Source: Sphaerisporangium siamense (lineage in GTDB: Bacteria; Actinomycetota; Actinomycetes; Streptosporangiales; Streptosporangiaceae). Taken from it: DNA of 64,000 nucleotides. The position numbers were made by a program, and so were the translations under genes. Of this stretch, positions 18,401-27,247 are shown piece by piece (the stretch's first letter is position 1; each line of letters starts with the position of its first letter). Below the pieces are notes generated by a model. The model was not told the origin of the DNA. It did no database searches and saw nothing but the letters and a program-made list of their open reading frames with translations. The DNA lies in contig NZ_JACHND010000001.1 of NCBI RefSeq assembly GCF_014205275.1, positions 7,316,001-7,380,000 of the forward strand, written 5' to 3'.

Positions 18401-19235
18401 GATGATCGGGAGCCATCCGTTGCTTCACCTCATCGAACGCGCCGAGTGCAAGCGCCGCTGGGCGGCTGAGCCGTACGAGAAGAAGCAGGCCGAGGCCCTT
18501 CGGTCCTGGATGTTGGATCGACTGGAGGGAGAACACCTCTGGATCGACGGTGAGGATCCGCGTACAGTTTCGGTGGCGCAGCTTGCGGATCTTGTGCGTA
18601 CCGATGCAGACTTCCGGCAGGTTATGGAGCTGTACCTCAATCGGCCGGACTACGACATGACCGCCGAGTTGGGCAAGCTGCTGAAGGACGAGCACGTCCC
18701 CTACCTCGCCGCCTATCGCTACAAGGACTCCGGCCTGCTCAAGCGCAAGGACTGGGAAGGGGTCTGGGACCTTCAGCGTCGTGAGGACGCTGGTGAGAAG
18801 GTCACGATCAACGTGCCGCCCAAGTACGCCAGCGCCGACTTCAAAAACGCAAGCTATTGGAAGCACCGGGGCAAGCTAGACGTCCCGAAAGAGCGGTTCA
18901 TCGGGTACCCGAACGCCGAGCGCGACGGTGACCCGACCCCCGTGTACGGCTGGGCGGGCTGGGACCACCTGGCGCAAGCGAGAGCGCTGGCCGACCTTCT
19001 GGTGGACCGGGCCTACGAAACCGACCGGGCGACCCCGCTGCTGGCCGGGATCGCTGAGCTGGAGCCCTGGCTGCACCAGTGGCACGGCGAGTACGACGCC
19101 AAGTACAGCGGCAGCCCGGCCGCGTACCTCACCGATTTCCTCAACACCGAACTGCAGCGCCACGGCGTGACCCGTGAGCAGCTCAAGGCATGGCGTCCCC
19201 CGGCGGCGGGGCGTGGGCGCAAGAAGGGGGCCTGA
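15459..19235 (+). CDS. pglX: BREX-2 adenine-specific DNA methyltransferase PglX
   Basis: A 1258-residue gamma-class N6-adenine methyltransferase. SAM-binding motif I is DPTCGSGHFLLGAFG (about residue 307), the catalytic motif is VVGNPPYI (about 440), and a large C-terminal target-recognition/helical region follows. The ATG at 15459 (after GACGAGGGG) begins MSVVSAEMLKDLQRQARLL. Codons further upstream lack a ribosome site. Within the N-terminal domain, residues about 102-172 are a tandem nonapeptide array (separate entry). From about 16440 to 18480 the DNA falls to roughly 50% GC and uses codons such as CTA, ATA and TTA, unlike both ends. TTA codons occur at 16041, 16461, 17508 and 18051. It is the BREX modification enzyme. 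Confidence 0.95.
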   Translation: MSVVSAEMLKDLQRQARLLEADLRAQAEEREEIGERLREMHAKATSIGRTAETWNSWLTAQAAQAASSWVLACVFVRFCEDNDLTAHRWIASADYDSDASTTDNATGRHTIDNGTDWHTTNNEAGGPATDHRVSGPATDNGIGGATNNGMGGPTTDNEVGGPTIDTASGRATTAAADAEEAWIAANPRLSSREWLREAFRWLRSTRAGHGLFPDTDFVWWWDISADAADALIANFRRRDPSGIGLALPFHSPTLDTRFLGDLYQDLSEDIRKRYALLQTPEFVEEFILDLTLTPALDDFGLEGFKLIDPTCGSGHFLLGAFGRLLDAWTEHAPGLDPRVRVQKVLDSIHGVDINPAATAITKFRLTAAALKACEITSLDVPEAPALQLRIGTGDSLIYGGDGGRQLTLDDADPLSDHQYAWEDLHHYLGILHYNQYQVVVGNPPYITVKDKALNIVYRDRYAYCAGKYALSVPFAELFFRLAIQDDRRPGYVGQITSNSFMKREFGRKLIEEFLRNKVDLTHVVDTSGAFIPGHGTPTVILAGKNRDRNRLSTVRGVLGVRGEPSQPTEPAKGLVWRSIVENTGNLGDPPVETEFVSIRDLQRTQLESYPWSLSGGGASALMTQVNTRESTLLGDTAQATGFVAITAEDDAFFAPQDLAGRHREVGQLRPMVEGDQVRNYAIELSTWTIWPYDDCLNPKDIAQNAGLEKWFWPNRRILQRRKRFGRPVEEIHTLRWYEFGELYREKLTTPLSLTFAFVATHNQFALDRGGKVFKQSAPVIKLPDRATEDDYLRLLGVLNSSTACFWLKQVCHDKGSQGVNEGFKSQAWERFYEFTGTKLQDFPLPTNASSTRARLLDSLAQALALVASYDISTRMAPTLVWLTEAHRRYIDIRAQMISIQEELDWEIYQLYAILNEELTYNGDDLPKLNLGERAFEIALARKMAAEEVETQWFKRHGSVPITELPAHWPQVYKDIVNRRIEMIGSHPLLHLIERAECKRRWAAEPYEKKQAEALRSWMLDRLEGEHLWIDGEDPRTVSVAQLADLVRTDADFRQVMELYLNRPDYDMTAELGKLLKDEHVPYLAAYRYKDSGLLKRKDWEGVWDLQRREDAGEKVTINVPPKYASADFKNASYWKHRGKLDVPKERFIGYPNAERDGDPTPVYGWAGWDHLAQARALADLLVDRAYETDRATPLLAGIAELEPWLHQWHGEYDAKYSGSPAAYLTDFLNTELQRHGVTREQLKAWRPPAAGRGRKKGA
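15762..15974 (+). repeat. 27-bp minisatellite inside pglX
   Basis: Eight consecutive degenerate units encode nonapeptides: TDNATGRHT, IDNGTDWHT, TNNEAGGPA, TDHRVSGPA, TDNGIGGA (8 residues), TNNGMGGPT, TDNEVGGPT, IDTASGRAT. The DNA units share cores such as ACCGACAACG and GGTGGGCCG. Because unit length is a multiple of three, gain or loss of copies preserves the frame. It sits between CEDNDLTAHRWI and EEAWIAANPRLSS, a region expected to be folded in other PglX proteins. Confidence 0.85.
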
Positions 19236-19263
19236 CGGACATGACGAGGCGTACGAAGAGGGC

Positions 19264-22200
19264 ATGACCATGACGAAGAAGATGCTCAGGGACGTCATCG
19301 AGATCCCGGAGGAGCTGAGCGCGAACGACTTCGTGCTCAAGCTCAGCGACGGCGTCTCTCAGGTCAGGGCCACCCTCGCCAGCTACGTGGTCACCCCGCA
19401 GCTCGCCGCCTGCTTCGACGAGGCGCTCTCCTACGTCAAGGGCGCACTGGAGAAGGGCCGCAGCGACGCCGCCTTCCTGCACGGGTCGTTCGGCTCCGGC
19501 AAGAGCCACTTCATGGCCGTACTGCACGCCATCCTGCGCCACGACCCGGACGCCCGCGCGCTCGACGGCCTGGAGTGGGTGCTGGAGAAGCACGACCGCT
19601 GGCTGGCCGGCCGCAAGGTGCTGTGCCTGACGTACCACCTGATCGGCGCGCAGTCGATCGAGCAGGCGGTGCTCGGCGGGTACGTCGACCAGATCCGCCG
19701 CCTGCACCCGGACGCGCCGATCCCCGAGGTCCACCGCACCGACGGGCTGCTCAGCGACGCCGACAACCTGCGGACCAGGTTCGGCGACGAGGCGTTCTTC
19801 GCCAGCCTGCGCCCCTCCCCCGGTCAGAGCACCCCGCAGCCCGGCGGCTGGGGCAAGCTCGCCCCGAGCTGGAACGCCGAGTCGTACGCGGCGGCCCGCA
19901 ACGCCCCGGCCAGCGCCCCGGAGCGGATGCGGCTGGTCTCCGACCTGATCCGCGTCCACTTCCAGGGCTACACCGGCAACGCCGGGTACCTCAACCTGGA
20001 CCAGGGCCTCGCCGTGGTCAGCACGCACGCCCGGCAGCTCGGCTACGACTGCGTGGTGCTGTTCCTGGACGAGCTGGTGCTCTGGCTGGCCTCACGCAGC
20101 TCCGACCCGGCGTTCGTCGGCGACCAGGGCGCGCGGGTCGCCAAGCTGGTGGAGGCGTCGGACGCGCACCGCGCGGTGCCGCTGGTGTCGTTCGTGGCCC
20201 GGCAGCGCGACCTGCGCGACTTCCTCGGTGACAACGTGCCGGGCGCGGAGAAGTACGCGATCGGCGAGACGTTCCGCTGGTGGGAGGACCGGTTCAACAA
20301 GGTCACCCTGGAGGACCGCAACCTGCCGGTCATCGTCGGCCGCCGGCTGCTGCGGGCCTTACCCGGCCAGGAAGGCGAGCTGTCGGCCGCGTTCACGAAG
20401 GTGACCCGTGAGCCGAAGATCTGGAACGTTCTGCTGGAGGGCCTGGACGAGTCGGCCGACGCGGCAAGCTTCCGCCAGACCTACCCCTTCTCCCCCGCCC
20501 TGGTCTCCACGATGGTCGCCCTGTCCGGCCTGCTGCAGCGCGAGCGCACGGCGCTGCGGACCATGGCTGAGCTTCTGCGGCGCGGCAGGGCCGAGCTGAC
20601 CGTCGACGACATCGTCCCGGTCGGCGACGTGTTCGACGTGCTGATGGACGCGGGCGTGGTGCCGCTCACCGACGACATGAAGCAGCACTTCGCCAACGCA
20701 CGCACGCTGTACGCCGAGAAGCTGCTGCCCCGGCTGCTCGACCGGCACAAGCTCGCCGAGGGCGCGCAGCTCGGCTTACCCCGTACCCACCCGTTCGTCA
20801 CCGACGACCGGCTGGTCAAGACGGCGCTGCTGGCCGCGCTCGCGCCGAAGGTCCCGGCGCTGGCCAACCTGACGGCGGGCAAGCTGGCCGCGCTCAACCA
20901 CGGCACGATCGCCAGCCCGATCAGGGGCCGGGAGGCCGAACGCGTCCTCGGCCTGTTCCGTGAGCTGGCCGCGTCGGGGGTCAGCGAAATCCACCTGAGC
21001 GGCGACCACGCCAACCCGCTCATCACGGTCCAGCTCGCCGGGGTCGACTACGAGAGCGTCCTCGACCGGGTCATGTCCCAGGACAACACGGGCGAACGGC
21101 GGCGGCTGCTGCGCGAGCTGGTGTTCAGGTCGCTCGGCCTGCCGCTGAAGGAACTCGACACGATCGGCGGCGGCCTCCCGCACACGGTGACCTGGCGGGG
21201 CAGTAAGCGGACCGTGGACGTGCTGTTCGGCAACGTCCGCGACCCGCACGAGCTGCCGGACGCCTCGCTGATGGCCGAAGGCGACCGGTGGAAGCTGGTC
21301 ATCGACTTCCCGTTCGACACCGCGGGCCACGGGCCCAGCGACGACCTCGCGCGCATCGAGGACCTGGAGCGGTCGGGCGAGCGCAGCCGTACGGTGTGCT
21401 GGGTTCCCGCGTTCTTCACCGCCGCCCGGGAGACCGACCTCGGCGAGCTGGTGCGGCTGCGGTACGTCCTCGCCTCGCCCGACCGGTTCGAGTCCAACGC
21501 CAACCACCTGTCGGTGCAGGACCGGGCGACGGCCAAGGCGCTGCTGGAGAACCGCAAGCGGACGCTGGAGGAGAAGCTGCTGGGGGTGATCCAGCAGGCT
21601 TACGGGGCCGCGAGCCGCCTGGAGGCGGACATCGACGCCTCGCGCGGGCACTCGTCCTTCTTCGGCACGCTCGACCACGGCCTCAACCTGGGCGCCCCGG
21701 TGGGCCAGCGGCTGGCCGACTGCATGGAGCACCTGATCGACCAGATGCTGTCGGCGCAGTATCCGGAGCATCCGCGGTTCGCCTCGGAGGTCCGCAAGGC
21801 CGACACGGCGAAGGTGCTGGAGTACCTGGAGCAGGCAGCGGCCGAGCAGTCCGGCCGCGTGCCCGTCCAGGCCAAGGACCGCGACGTGCTGCGCAAGGTC
21901 GCCAACCCGCTCGGGGTCGGCGAGGCGCTGGAGAACGCGTTCCTGTTCACCGGGGACACGTTCTGGTGGCGCAGGCACTTCACCCAGCTCGCCGCCCAGG
22001 AGGGGCTGGGCGACGTGATCCCGGTCGCCAAGCTGCTTGCCTGGATGGACCTGCCGCAGCCACGCGGCCTGGACGCCGGCACCCGGGGTCTGGTGATCGC
22101 TGCGTTCGCGCTCATCCAGGACCGGGTCTGGTACCGGCACGGCTCCCGCACCCCCCGGCCGCCGCTGGAGCAGATCACGCCCGACTACGAGCTACGGCTG

Positions 22201-23082
22201 CCGAAGCTCCCGGACGAGGCGGCCTTCCGTACCGCCCAGGACCGCGCGGCCAAGATCTTCGGGGTGACGGTCACGCCGCTCAGGTCGGCCGCCAACGTGG
22301 GCAAGCTGGCCGGTCTGGTCCGGGCGCAGGCCCGCGCGCTCCGCGACCCGGCCCAGGCCCTGCACGACCGGCTCGCCGAGCACAAGAGCGTGCTGAGCGT
22401 CGACCCCGCCTGGCCTCGACTGTCCACCGCCGCCGAGGCGCTCGACCTGGTCAAGCTGCTGGTCGCGGAGACCGGCGACACCGAGCTGGTCGAGGTGCTC
22501 GCGGCGACGGCCATGCCGGTGAAGGAAGAGGTGCTCGCCAGGTCGCTCAAGTCCGCCCAGCAGACCGCCGAGACGCTGCGCCGGGCCCAATGGGACCTTC
22601 TGCGGCCTGTGGCGGCCATGACAGGCGACGCCCAGGCCGCGTCCATCATCGAGCGGTTGCGGGAGACGGCCCGGCGCAACGAGTTCGAGACGGTCGAACG
22701 GCCGCTGGCCGTGGCGCTCCGGGAAGCCGGCGCCGAGGCGGCCCGGTTCCTGGCGAGCCGGGTACCGGACGGTGGTTCCTCGGGTGGCGCCACCGGCGGT
22801 GGGGACACCTCGGGGACTACTGGCGGCACGGGCGGAGGCGGGAGCACGGACCCCGCCGGGACCACGGGCACCGGCACGGGTTCCGGTGGCTCCGGCAGCG
22901 TCGAAGGCGGCACGGGCGGGGGTTCCGGCTCCGGGAGCGACCCGGTTCCGGCGGGCAAGGAGCACGTCTTCCAAGCGAGCAAAGCCGAGCAGGTGCTCAT
23001 GGACGTCCTCGTCGAGCTCTCGGAGTTCGCCAAGCAGCACCCCGAGATGGAGATCACGATCACGTGGAAAGCCCACTCGTGA
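19264..23082 (+). CDS. pglY: BREX-2 ATPase PglY
   Basis: A 1272-residue P-loop ATPase of the BrxC/PglY group. The ATG at 19264 gives MTMTKKMLRDVIEIPEEL, the conserved family N-terminus, followed by DFVLKLSDGV and Walker A HGSFGSGKSHFM (about residue 73). The C-terminus has a Gly/Ser/Thr-rich linker of about 65 residues, then a small terminal domain (KAEQVLMDVLVELSEFAKQH...MEITITW). PglY/BrxC proteins couple ATP hydrolysis to BREX complex function. It follows pglX by 28 bases and overlaps pglZ by four. TTA codons lie at 20359 and 20776. Confidence 0.93.
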   Translation: MTMTKKMLRDVIEIPEELSANDFVLKLSDGVSQVRATLASYVVTPQLAACFDEALSYVKGALEKGRSDAAFLHGSFGSGKSHFMAVLHAILRHDPDARALDGLEWVLEKHDRWLAGRKVLCLTYHLIGAQSIEQAVLGGYVDQIRRLHPDAPIPEVHRTDGLLSDADNLRTRFGDEAFFASLRPSPGQSTPQPGGWGKLAPSWNAESYAAARNAPASAPERMRLVSDLIRVHFQGYTGNAGYLNLDQGLAVVSTHARQLGYDCVVLFLDELVLWLASRSSDPAFVGDQGARVAKLVEASDAHRAVPLVSFVARQRDLRDFLGDNVPGAEKYAIGETFRWWEDRFNKVTLEDRNLPVIVGRRLLRALPGQEGELSAAFTKVTREPKIWNVLLEGLDESADAASFRQTYPFSPALVSTMVALSGLLQRERTALRTMAELLRRGRAELTVDDIVPVGDVFDVLMDAGVVPLTDDMKQHFANARTLYAEKLLPRLLDRHKLAEGAQLGLPRTHPFVTDDRLVKTALLAALAPKVPALANLTAGKLAALNHGTIASPIRGREAERVLGLFRELAASGVSEIHLSGDHANPLITVQLAGVDYESVLDRVMSQDNTGERRRLLRELVFRSLGLPLKELDTIGGGLPHTVTWRGSKRTVDVLFGNVRDPHELPDASLMAEGDRWKLVIDFPFDTAGHGPSDDLARIEDLERSGERSRTVCWVPAFFTAARETDLGELVRLRYVLASPDRFESNANHLSVQDRATAKALLENRKRTLEEKLLGVIQQAYGAASRLEADIDASRGHSSFFGTLDHGLNLGAPVGQRLADCMEHLIDQMLSAQYPEHPRFASEVRKADTAKVLEYLEQAAAEQSGRVPVQAKDRDVLRKVANPLGVGEALENAFLFTGDTFWWRRHFTQLAAQEGLGDVIPVAKLLAWMDLPQPRGLDAGTRGLVIAAFALIQDRVWYRHGSRTPRPPLEQITPDYELRLPKLPDEAAFRTAQDRAAKIFGVTVTPLRSAANVGKLAGLVRAQARALRDPAQALHDRLAEHKSVLSVDPAWPRLSTAAEALDLVKLLVAETGDTELVEVLAATAMPVKEEVLARSLKSAQQTAETLRRAQWDLLRPVAAMTGDAQAASIIERLRETARRNEFETVERPLAVALREAGAEAARFLASRVPDGGSSGGATGGGDTSGTTGGTGGGGSTDPAGTTGTGTGSGGSGSVEGGTGGGSGSGSDPVPAGKEHVFQASKAEQVLMDVLVELSEFAKQHPEMEITITWKAHS

Positions 23083-25916
23083 CGGGTACCCGGGCGCCGC
23101 TGGCGGCGGCCACCCTGCCCGTGGTGCGCACCATCATGCGTAAGGTCCACCGGGGCGACCGGGACCGGCGGGTGGTGGGCATCCACGCGCGGCCCGAGTG
23201 GAACGGCGAACCCTGCTTCACGCACGACGAGGTCACCGTCCACGTGCGCGCCTGCCCGTCCGCGCTGGCCGTCCGTGAGGCCGTGGTGGAGCACGCGGCC
23301 CGCGACGGCGACTACCTTGTGGTGCTCACCGACGTCGGCGACCGTGACCTGGGCATCGGGCTACGGGCACACCTGGCCGGTGGCCACCTCATCGCGATCA
23401 AGCCGTGGGAGCTGCTGAAGCAGTCGTTCGACGCCAAGACGCTCGACCCGCTGCTTCTGGAGGAAGGCTGGGCGGCGTCCGCGCTGGCCGCCTGGCAGCC
23501 CGCCGAGAACGGCTGGCCCGCCGCTCCGGGAGGGGCGCTCACGCGCGACTTTGCTCTCGGCCGGCTCGGCGAGGTGCTGCTGGGCAGCGGGCCTGACGGC
23601 GAGCCGTACCTGACTTCGGGGCACCCCGACGCCGTCAGCCTGCTGCGCTGGACTCTCGACCCGGTGGCCATGAACCGCTTCACCGAGCTGGACGCCGACA
23701 CCCGTAAGGGCTTCGGCCGCTGGCTCGGAGAGGCGACGGGCACCACGGGCACGTGGACCCTGCGGGCCGTGCAGAGCGGCTACGGGGGGGACGCCGTGCC
23801 GCTCGGCCTGGTCGCCGGCCTGCTCGCGCATCCGGATGCGGGCGTGCGGGCGGCGGAGGCGCGCGGGCTGCTGCGCGCCCGGCTCGGCGGGGCCGACCTG
23901 CCCGCCGAGGAGGCGAGGAGCTGGGCCCGTGCCGCCGAGGCGTTGGTGACCCAGCTCGACCGGCCCGACAGCCTGCTGGAACGCGCCGAGGCGCTGCTCA
24001 GGGAGTTCAACGCCGAGGCGCTGATCGCGCTCTCCCCGCTGCTGCCCGGCGCGTACGACACGCGCCTGCGGAGCTTCGCGCAGGCCGTGAGCGACGCCTT
24101 GTCCTCGCCGACCGGACACGGGTGGGGCGCCCTGAGCGTCCCGTCGCCCGCCGCCCTCGCACGGGTCGAGGAGGCGCACACCCAGCTCGTCGCACACGAG
24201 CTGGCCGCCCAGCAGCCCCGCACGCCGACGGCCCGGATGGCGCTGCGGCTGCTCCGCTGGCTCGCCACCCCGCCCGGTCCCGCGCCGGATACGCTGGCCG
24301 GCGCGCTCTACCGGCAGGTGCAGGACGGGGCCTACGTCGAATGGGCGTACGCGGACGTGTGGACCGGGGACACCGACGACGCGGTGGGAGCCGCCTACCA
24401 GCGGCTGCTGGAGGCCGTCGACACCCGCAGGCGACCGGACGACCGGTCGCTCGCCGCCCGGTTCGCGCAGGCCGTGGCGGCCGACGAGCACCCCGGACGG
24501 CTGGTGCCGATCGAGGCGGCCATGGCGACCTTGGTACGGCCGCTCGGCCGGGTCCTGCTGGTGGTCCTGGACGGGATGACCGCCGGGAACCTGGCCGAGA
24601 TCGCGGCCGAGCTGACCCAGTGGGGGCAGCAGCGGTGGCACGAGCTGGTGGACGCCGATCTCGGGCACCGGCAGGTGCTGCTGCCCGTGCTGCCCACCGT
24701 CACCGAGGCGTGCCGGACGAGCCTGCTGACGGGCGTGGCCCGTACCGGCGGCCAGGACGACGAGCGCGCGGGCTTCCCCTCGGCCGCGGGCGACCCCAGG
24801 GCGCGGTTGTTCCACAAGGGCGACCTGCCGGGGCCGGGCGGCTCCCAGCTCGCCGCCGAGGTCAAGAACGCGATCGCGAGCGACGTCCGCGTGGTCGGGG
24901 TGGTGCTGAACACCATCGACGACGCGCTGGACAAGATGAACCCCGGAGGCATGGCCTGGACTCCGGGGCAGATCCAGTACCTGTCCGCGCTGGTGAACGT
25001 GGCCGCGACCGCCGGGCGGCTTCTCGTCCTGACCGCCGACCACGGCCACGTGGTCGAGCGGGGTGGCACCATGATCTCGGGGACGGGCGCCGCGTCCGCC
25101 CGCTGGCGGCCTGCGGGGCTTCCGGCCGGGGAGGGCGAGGTGCCGGTGCGCGGTCGCCGCGTGCTGCTCGGGGGCGGCTCAGTGGTCCTCCCCTGGAGGG
25201 AGGACATCCGTTACACCGGCAGGCGGGCCGGATACCACGGCGGGCTGGCGGCGGCGGAGGTCGCCGTGCCGTTCGCGGTGTTCAGTCCGGCTCCGGTGGA
25301 GCAGGTGGCGGGCTGGGTGCAGGCCCCGGCGCAGGAACCGGTCTGGTGGCACGCGCCGCTGGCCGTGCCGTCCGCGCCCTCCGCTTCCCCGGCGGCTCCG
25401 CCCGTCGCGGCGGCCCCCCGGGCGGCGCAGTCGCGCGTCAAGGCACGTCCCATACCGGGCCAGGACGCCATCTTCGAGATGGCCCCCGCCGTCGAGAGCG
25501 CACCCGGGTCAGGCGGCACGACGCCGGGCGAGGCTCTGGCGACGGCGCGCGCAGACGGGGGATCCTCGCCCGCCGGTACCGGTGGAGCGGCGGACAAGGT
25601 CTCCGTCTTCCTCGACGCGCTGGTCGCCAGCGCCCAGTACGCGGCCCAGCGCGAGCGGGCCGGGCGTGCGGCCCCCGACGACGCGCGCGTGGTCGCCGTA
25701 CTCGGTGCGCTGCTGCGCAACGGCGGGCGGCTGCACGAATCCGCCCTCTCCGCGGTGGCCGGGGTGCCCGCCGCGCGCATGCGGTCGGTGCTCACGGCGA
25801 TCCGGCGCCTGCTCAGCGTCGACGGCTACGACCCGGTGACCTACGATCCGGACGGGGTCACCGTGCTGCTGTCGGCGGGAGTGCTCGCCGAACAGTTCGG
25901 AGTACGGGCACCATGA
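23079..25916 (+). CDS. pglZ: BREX-2 alkaline phosphatase-like protein PglZ
   Basis: A protein of about 945 residues with a central PglZ (alkaline phosphatase superfamily) domain: LLVVLDGMTAGNLAEIAAEL, LPTVTEACRTSLLTG, and the metal-binding LTADHGHVVERGG. A C-terminal winged-helix-like segment (LLRNGGRLHESALSAVAGVP) follows an Ala/Pro-rich linker. The frame is open far upstream, but the GTG at 23079 overlaps the pglY stop as GTGA, giving translational coupling and an N-terminus TGTRAPLAAATLPVVRTI. PglZ is the BREX hallmark component, required for both methylation and phage exclusion. A run of seven Gs lies at 23784-23790. Confidence 0.95.
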   Translation: MTGTRAPLAAATLPVVRTIMRKVHRGDRDRRVVGIHARPEWNGEPCFTHDEVTVHVRACPSALAVREAVVEHAARDGDYLVVLTDVGDRDLGIGLRAHLAGGHLIAIKPWELLKQSFDAKTLDPLLLEEGWAASALAAWQPAENGWPAAPGGALTRDFALGRLGEVLLGSGPDGEPYLTSGHPDAVSLLRWTLDPVAMNRFTELDADTRKGFGRWLGEATGTTGTWTLRAVQSGYGGDAVPLGLVAGLLAHPDAGVRAAEARGLLRARLGGADLPAEEARSWARAAEALVTQLDRPDSLLERAEALLREFNAEALIALSPLLPGAYDTRLRSFAQAVSDALSSPTGHGWGALSVPSPAALARVEEAHTQLVAHELAAQQPRTPTARMALRLLRWLATPPGPAPDTLAGALYRQVQDGAYVEWAYADVWTGDTDDAVGAAYQRLLEAVDTRRRPDDRSLAARFAQAVAADEHPGRLVPIEAAMATLVRPLGRVLLVVLDGMTAGNLAEIAAELTQWGQQRWHELVDADLGHRQVLLPVLPTVTEACRTSLLTGVARTGGQDDERAGFPSAAGDPRARLFHKGDLPGPGGSQLAAEVKNAIASDVRVVGVVLNTIDDALDKMNPGGMAWTPGQIQYLSALVNVAATAGRLLVLTADHGHVVERGGTMISGTGAASARWRPAGLPAGEGEVPVRGRRVLLGGGSVVLPWREDIRYTGRRAGYHGGLAAAEVAVPFAVFSPAPVEQVAGWVQAPAQEPVWWHAPLAVPSAPSASPAAPPVAAAPRAAQSRVKARPIPGQDAIFEMAPAVESAPGSGGTTPGEALATARADGGSSPAGTGGAADKVSVFLDALVASAQYAAQRERAGRAAPDDARVVAVLGALLRNGGRLHESALSAVAGVPAARMRSVLTAIRRLLSVDGYDPVTYDPDGVTVLLSAGVLAEQFGVRAP

Positions 25917-27247
25917 CGGTCATGAACGTGAGCGAACGCCGCCGCAGGGAGGTCATCGACGCGCTGCGCCGGGGAACGGTCCCCGTGGCCGGTCTCGACC
26001 TGCTCGCCGTCGGCCTGGACCGCTTCTCCGCCGCCCTGTCCGCCGAACTGGCCACCGCCGCCGACGGCGGGTCGGTGTTCAAGGCCGTGCGCGGCGAGTA
26101 CGGGTCGGGGAAGACGTTCTTCGCCCGCTGGCTGGGCGAACAGGCGAAGCAGTCCCGGCTCGCCGTGGCCGAGGTGCAGATCTCTGAGACCGAGACGCCG
26201 CTGCACCGGCTGGAGACGGTGTACCGGCGGCTGTGCGACAACCTGAGCACGGCCGAGTTCCCGCCGAGCGCGCTGCGTGCCATCGTGGACGGCTGGATGT
26301 TCACCCTTGAGGAGGACTCGCTCGCCTCCGGGGTGTCCGAGGACGACGCCGAGGCGCTGGAGGCGGCGGTCGGCGACCTGCTGGAGCGGCGTCTGGCCGA
26401 GGTGAGCCGGGCCGCTCCGACGTTCGCCGCCGCCCTGCGCGGCTACCGTACGGCGGTCGCGGCCGGGGACATGGCGACGGCGGAAGGCGTGCTGGCCTGG
26501 CTCGGCGGGCAGCCGCACGTGGCCGCGTCCGCCAAGCGGGCGGCGGGCGTGCGCGGCGACCTCGACCACTTCGGGGCGCTCGGCTTCCTGCAAGGGCTGC
26601 TCACCGTCTTGCGGGACTCGGGCCATCCGGGGTTGTTACTGGTGCTGGACGAGGTCGAGACGCTGCAGCGGGTCCGCTCGGACGTGCGCGACAAGGCGCT
26701 CAACGCGCTGCGCCAGCTCGTCGACGAGATCGACTCGGGCCGCTTCCCCGGCCTGTACGTGCTCATCACCGGGACACCCGCGTTCTTCGAGGGACACCAG
26801 GGGCTGCAACGGCTTCCTCCGCTGGCCTCGCGGCTGGCCACCGACTTCACGACCGACCCGCGGTTCGACAACCCGCGCGCCGCGCAGATCCGCCTCCCCG
26901 GGTTCTCGCCCGAGGCGCTGCTCGAACTCGGCGGCCGGGTACGCGACCTGTACGCCTCCGGCGCGGCCGACCCGTCGCGCGTGCTGACCGCGGTGGACGA
27001 CGCCTACGTGGCCGACCTGGCGCGGGCGGTCACCGGCTCGCTCGGCGGCAAGGCGGGGGTGGCACCCAGGGTCTTCCTGAAGAAGCTGGTCGGCGACGTG
27101 CTGGACCGGGTGGACCAGTTCCCCGACTTCGACCCCCGCATGCACTACGCCCTGACCATCGCGGGCGGGGAACTGAACGAGTTCGAGCGCAACGCCGCGG
27201 CGGGCGGATCGACCTCCCCGGACGAGGTGGAGCTGGACCTGCCGTGA
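25913..27247 (+). CDS. brxD: BREX-2 ATP-binding protein BrxD
   Basis: A 444-residue ATPase unique to BREX type 2. The start ATG at 25913 overlaps the pglZ stop as ATGA and gives MTVMNVSERRRREVIDALRR. Walker A is GEYGSGKTFFARWL (about 61-74), and Walker B is LLLVLDEVETLQRVR (about 241-255). VLITGTPAFFEGHQGLQRL resembles the sensor region of AAA/Cdc6-like proteins. The biochemical role in BREX-2 is unsettled; gene order next to the helicase suggests a joint DNA-remodelling module. One TTA codon lies at 26636. Confidence 0.93.
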   Translation: MTVMNVSERRRREVIDALRRGTVPVAGLDLLAVGLDRFSAALSAELATAADGGSVFKAVRGEYGSGKTFFARWLGEQAKQSRLAVAEVQISETETPLHRLETVYRRLCDNLSTAEFPPSALRAIVDGWMFTLEEDSLASGVSEDDAEALEAAVGDLLERRLAEVSRAAPTFAAALRGYRTAVAAGDMATAEGVLAWLGGQPHVAASAKRAAGVRGDLDHFGALGFLQGLLTVLRDSGHPGLLLVLDEVETLQRVRSDVRDKALNALRQLVDEIDSGRFPGLYVLITGTPAFFEGHQGLQRLPPLASRLATDFTTDPRFDNPRAAQIRLPGFSPEALLELGGRVRDLYASGAADPSRVLTAVDDAYVADLARAVTGSLGGKAGVAPRVFLKKLVGDVLDRVDQFPDFDPRMHYALTIAGGELNEFERNAAAGGSTSPDEVELDLP

